Assembly: GCA_014905825.1 (NCBI GenBank)
Contig: JACGCN010000038.1
Coordinates: forward strand, 310,001 to 374,000
Direction of reading: 5' to 3'
Source of the DNA: Lyophyllum atratum
Taxonomy: Eukaryota > Basidiomycota > Agaricomycetes > Agaricales > Lyophyllaceae
Length of the DNA: 64,000 bases
The notes below the pieces were generated by a model, which had not been told where the DNA came from, ran no database searches, and was given only the letters and a program-made list of their open reading frames with translations. Positions within the stretch are counted from its first letter, which is position 1. Every line of letters starts with the position of its first letter. The position numbers were made by a program, and so were the translations under genes. Below are positions 59,900-64,000 of this stretch, in pieces.

Positions 59900-62800
59900 A
59901 TGTCTGGCAATGGCCTTGCCAGCACCAGCGTGGAGAGTAAAGAGTATGTGCCCAGCTACTTCGTCTCTACATGCTCAATTTATCCGTGTTGAACAGCGCG
60001 ACCATGTCCGTTTTATCAACAAGGACGCTGTCTCTTTCAAGACTCTTGTAACTACATGCATACCGTCTCTGTCAAAAGTTCTGCAGTCGCAGCCCCGGCA
60101 CCCTCGCAGCCATCTCCACAGACGCCAATGAAACCACCTCTTGTTACCGTCCATTCTCCCGGTTCAGTCCGTTCGCCACCCCGTTCACCTCGACTCTCTG
60201 GATTGCTTCTTGCACTAAAGGATGTCATTGGTGAAGACCCGGATGACGAATACGACCCTCTGACGGGGACGACATATGTCGAAGAAGAGCCCCTGAGTGC
60301 TTACGACACGTCGGAGACCATCACAGTCTTTAATAACCATTCATTCCATGCCGGCATCGAGGAAACGCAGAGCACTGTCGAGAGCTCCGGAAGCATCCAG
60401 ACGGTCGTGCATCAACCTCTTATAAACGATGACGATGAAACTTTACGCCTGCCTTCACGTCTGGACGACCCTGAGGCGCAGCCCTCAATATACACTACCG
60501 AAAGCTCTCCTGATGCGAATTTCTCTGCCGCAAACCCACAACCACCATCTGACCTTCTTTCTCCCACTGAACTCTCGCATCTCCATCTTGGATCATTTAT
60601 TCAAGGCAGCACTGAGGCAGTAGTCCATGACAGTGATTCCATTGATTCAGGTTATGCCGATACATGGAGGCCGCCTTTTCCTACCTCCAGGTCTCCACCA
60701 CGTAATCCATTGAAGTCCACTTTTGGTGTCCTCTCTTCTCCCTGTGGCACAGCATTCTCGCGCGTCCTTTCTCCTCGTCTCAGTGCTTTCATATCACGAC
60801 CGCCACAGTCTCCATTTGCTCCTGCTATTGTAGACGACGACGTTCCGTCGGAACTGAGCCTTGACTCCCCTGCTGGTGACGCCTTCGCAGAAGCCGAGGA
60901 GGCGGAGCCTTCAGAGGAATATATTGTCGTCGAGGAAGACCTAGAGGATGCGCAGGACCCCGTTGAGGATGATAGCGAGGGCGATGCTGAAAATGACCCT
61001 GAAGAGGATGGCCATGACCATGACGACGACTGTCATACCGACGGAGGAAACAGCTCTGCATCATCATGGGATGATCAGGCCGATCCAACAGCGGTATACT
61101 TGGGGATGCCGGAGGTGACTCCAGAGGAAATTAGCATTGCCATCCAGCGGGCAAGCAGGACGCCCTCGCATTTCTTGAACAACGGCGTTGACTTGGACTT
61201 TGGCGAGGCCGTCGCAAGTTCTTCCATGGAAATTTCTGCCCAAGAGGAACCATTTGCTGCAGAAGCATTGGATTCTTCCATTCCTGTTGATGATATCTTC
61301 GGTGAAGGTGTTTCGAGTTATATCCCCGCCTCTGATGTCTCGTTCAATTCGTCAGCAAAGCCTAGCGGTCCTATTGACGACGGCCTCGACGGAATTCCCG
61401 CCCAAGATGAATCATTTGCTTCAGGACCACTGGATCCTTCCATTCCTGTTGATGATATCTTCGGTGAAGGTGTTTCGAGTTACATTCCCGCCTCCGATGT
61501 CTCGTTCAATTCGTCAGTACAACCCAACGGTCCTATGAACGATGGCTTCGCTGGAATTCCCGCCCAAGATGAATCATCTGCTTCAGAACCACTGGCTCCT
61601 CCCATTCCTGTTGACGATATCTTCCGTGAAGGTGTTTCGAGTTACATCCCCGCCTCTGATGTCTCGTTCCATTCGTCAGTACAGCCTGACGGTCCTATTG
61701 ACGACGGCTTCGCTGGAATTCCCGCCCAAGATGAACCATTTGCTTCAGAAGCACTGGATCCTTCCAGTCCTGTCGATGATATCTTCGGTGAAGGTGTTTC
61801 GAGTTACATTCCCGCCTCGGATGTCTCGTTCAATTCGTCAATACAGCCTAGCGGTCCTATTGACGCTGGCTTCGGTGGAATTCCCGTTCAAGAAGAATCG
61901 TTTGCTTCAGAACCGCTGCATCCTTCCGTTCCTGTCGACGATATCTTCGGTGAAGGTGTTTCGAGTTACATCCCCGCCTCTGATGTCTTGTTCAATTCGT
62001 CAGCACAGCGTAGCGGTCCTATTGACGATGGCTTCGATGAAATTCCCACCCAAGAGGAATTGTTTGCTTCAGAACCACTTGATCCTCCCGTCCCTGTTGA
62101 CGATATCTTCGGTGAAGGTGTCTCGAGTTATATCCCCGCCTCCGATGTCTCGTTCAATTCGTCAGTACAGCCTAGCGGTCCTATTGACGATGGCTTCGAT
62201 GAAATTCCCACCCAAGAGGAATTGTTTGCTTCAGAACCACTTGATCCTCCCGTCCCTGTTGACGATATCTTCGGTGAAGGTGTCTCGAGTTATATCCCCG
62301 CCTCCGATGTCTCGTTCAATTCGTCAGTACAGCCTAGCGGTCCTACTGGCGATGGCCACGATGGCAGCAGGGGTCACTCTTCCGTCGTGTTTTCCAGCCT
62401 CGATGACTCGTTCAATTCCGAATCCTCAGATCCTTCTAGTCCTGTTTACGATGACCTGGAGGATGACGATGCAGACTACATTCCCATCCCTGAACACTCT
62501 TTCACTTCGGAGTTGCGGGATCTTGTGGATCCTGTCGACGACAGTCTTCGTGACGGCCTTACGAATTCCTCTATCCACAATCTCGACGCCGATGACTCGT
62601 TCATTTCGGAATTATCGAGTCCTTCCAGCCCTGCTGAGGGCGACTTTGCAACTTACATTGCTGGCGTCAATGACTCGTACTTTTCGGAAGTACATCCTGG
62701 CTTCAATGACTCGTACTTTCCGGAACTACATCCTGGCGTTAATGACTCGTACATTTCGGAAGTACAGAGCCATTCAGGTATTGTTGATGATGGTTTCGGT

Positions 62801-64000
62801 GTCGGCGCCGTGAATTCTTCCGTCGACATTCTCAACGCCGATGACTCGTTCATTTCGGAATCATCGGGTCCTTCCGGTCCTGCTGACGGCGACTATGCAA
62901 ATTATATTCCTGGCGACAATGACTCGTACATTTCGGAAGTACAGAGCCATTCGGGTATTGTTGATGATAGTTTCGGTGGCGGCGCCGGGAATTCAACCGT
63001 CGACATTCCCAGCCCTGTAGAAGACAGTTTTGATTCATCGAGTCCTCCCAGTCCTGCTGACGACGACTCTGCAAGTTACATTCCTGTCCTCAATGACTCA
63101 TACATCTCGGACGTACACAGCCATTCAGGTTTCTTTGATGATAGCTTCGATGGCGGCGCCGGGAATTCATCCGTCGACATTTCTAGCCCTGTAGAAGACA
63201 GTTTCGATGAGGGCGACGTGACGGTAGACTACACCGCACAGTTGGCATACCTCTCCAGCCCGACAGCCATCAACGAGAACGACACATTGCAATATCTGTA
63301 TGACCAGTATTCTGACTTCTCAGAAGAATCGGAGGAACAACCGGCGAATCTTCCCAAAACCACCGCTATCGGACCACCGCCAGAGGATCCACCGCCAGCC
63401 CTGGTAGAGGTTCAGCCACTTTCTGCTACCACGCCTATGCGGTCCGGCTTCATTCGTGAAAGGGTGTTCACGCCGCCTCCTACACTGGTGAGAGGTCGCT
63501 CGGGGACAGTTACCACACCCGCAGATTCACCGCGTTCCACCGTGTCGCCTCCTGTGCCATTCAGCAGCTTGTCCCAAGGACGTGCTTCACCTCGTTCACA
63601 ATCTGGCCGCTCAGCATGGAGTCCTGATAGCGCAGTGTCTGAGCTAGAGGAACCTGTCGTCTCCAAGAAAGTTCCCTTCGGATTCCGGAACTCGCTTGCC
63701 GTACGCAATAATTTATCGGGCTTATGAGGGTTTAGCTGATGTGTTTTATTGCTTTTGCTAGGGTCGTGCAAGGGCATCAACTTTTGTGCCCAACAGGCAA
63801 TCAAGGCGGGACTCCCGTGCAATTGAGCTGCCACCGGTCAAGGCATCTCAAAGCGATCGAGCGTCTCCCTCGCCTGAAAAAATAACTTCCGCCAGCCCAG
63901 TCACTGGCGGTCTTAGACCCCTTAGATTAGTACGTTCTAAGCTCACCCTACCGAGTGACACTGTGACCCTAATATCTAAATTTGTCAACAGTCAACCGTT
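59900..64000 (+). CDS. CCCH zinc-finger protein with acidic tandem repeats, 3' partial
   Basis: ATG at 59900; exon 1 59900-59936 (donor GTAAAG), joined to 59997 onward. This gives a CCCH finger near the N terminus: CPFYQQGRCLFQDSCNYMH (C-x7-C-x5-C-x3-H), normally an RNA-binding motif. Taking the ATG at 60056 instead would cut the finger in half. A Pro/Ser-rich part (SPPRSPRLSGLLLALKD), an acidic stretch and seven 54-residue repeats follow (61238-62371), then a second, looser repeat family built on NDSYISEVQSHSG. The frame seems to stop at 63725, but a 61-nt intron (63701-63761) joins NSLA to GRARASTFVP, and another donor lies at 63930, so the gene runs past the window edge. The role of the repeat region is unknown. 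Confidence 0.72.
61238..62371 (+). repeat. seven tandem 162-bp coding repeats (54 aa each)
   Basis: Units start at 61238, 61400, 61562, 61724, 61886, 62048 and 62210. Each encodes a near-identical block with VDDIFGEGVSSYIPASDVSF and a Gly/Pro/Asp-rich joint. The sixth and seventh units are identical for about 140 bp, a sign of recent unequal exchange; unit 3 has GEG changed to REG. Confidence 0.9.

Noticed and set aside
61542..62813. 423-aa alternative frame across the 162-bp repeats
   Set aside because: Because the repeat unit is a multiple of three, every frame repeats. The main frame alone continues into unique conserved sequence on both sides.

Overview
The window is nuclear DNA of a filamentous basidiomycete, most likely an Agaricomycete (mushroom-forming fungus). 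Genes are split by many short introns (about 50-65 nt, GT..AG with CTRAY-like branch points). The gene content is typical of that group: glucose-methanol-choline (GMC) alcohol oxidases, tyrosine-kinase-like (TKL) kinases, families of F-box-like proteins, Ser/Thr-rich single-pass membrane proteins with Arg-rich juxtamembrane tails, and a large-subunit catalase. The call is based on protein families and gene architecture, not on a database search.

Layout. 0-5 kb: a single-pass membrane protein (-) and a NEDD1-like WD40 protein (+). 5-11 kb: a complete 3,265-bp Tc1/mariner-type element with near-identical 32-bp inverted ends, a TA duplication, an intact DD34E transposase and a second, convergent multi-exon gene; a small conserved fungal gene follows. 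11.7-13.1 kb: a UbiA-type prenyltransferase with a probable 3-nt micro-exon. 13-16 kb: decayed gene pieces. 16.5-20.1 kb: one gene encoding two TKL kinase domains. 20.5-28.9 kb: an intact GMC oxidoreductase, then a rearranged block with a GMC pseudogene, a truncated CNH (citron homology) copy, an unknown gene whose start lies on the antisense of that copy, a second GMC scrap, and an intact F-box plus CNH fusion gene. 29.7-33.4 kb: UPF1. 34.5-39.1 kb: two tandem copies of an F-box-like gene; a third, inverted copy lies at 49.7-51.7 kb. Between them are a second membrane protein, a conserved basidiomycete protein, a 5'-truncated LINE, and a four-helix membrane protein. 52.3-59.7 kb: a small secreted Kre9/Knh1-like protein, a large-subunit catalase, a small membrane protein, and an overlapping pair on the minus strand (glutaredoxin-like plus CCHC/PSP zinc-finger protein). 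59.9-64 kb: a CCCH zinc-finger protein with seven 54-residue acidic repeats, running off the right edge.

The conserved housekeeping genes (UPF1, NEDD1-like, catalase, glutaredoxin/CCHC pair) lie between fast-changing accessory patches. There is no bacterial-style operon logic. The closest thing to one is the glutaredoxin/CCHC overlap, which looks bicistronic or alternatively spliced. All exon structures are inferred by eye from splice signals and family conservation, so exact joins should be confirmed with RNA-seq.
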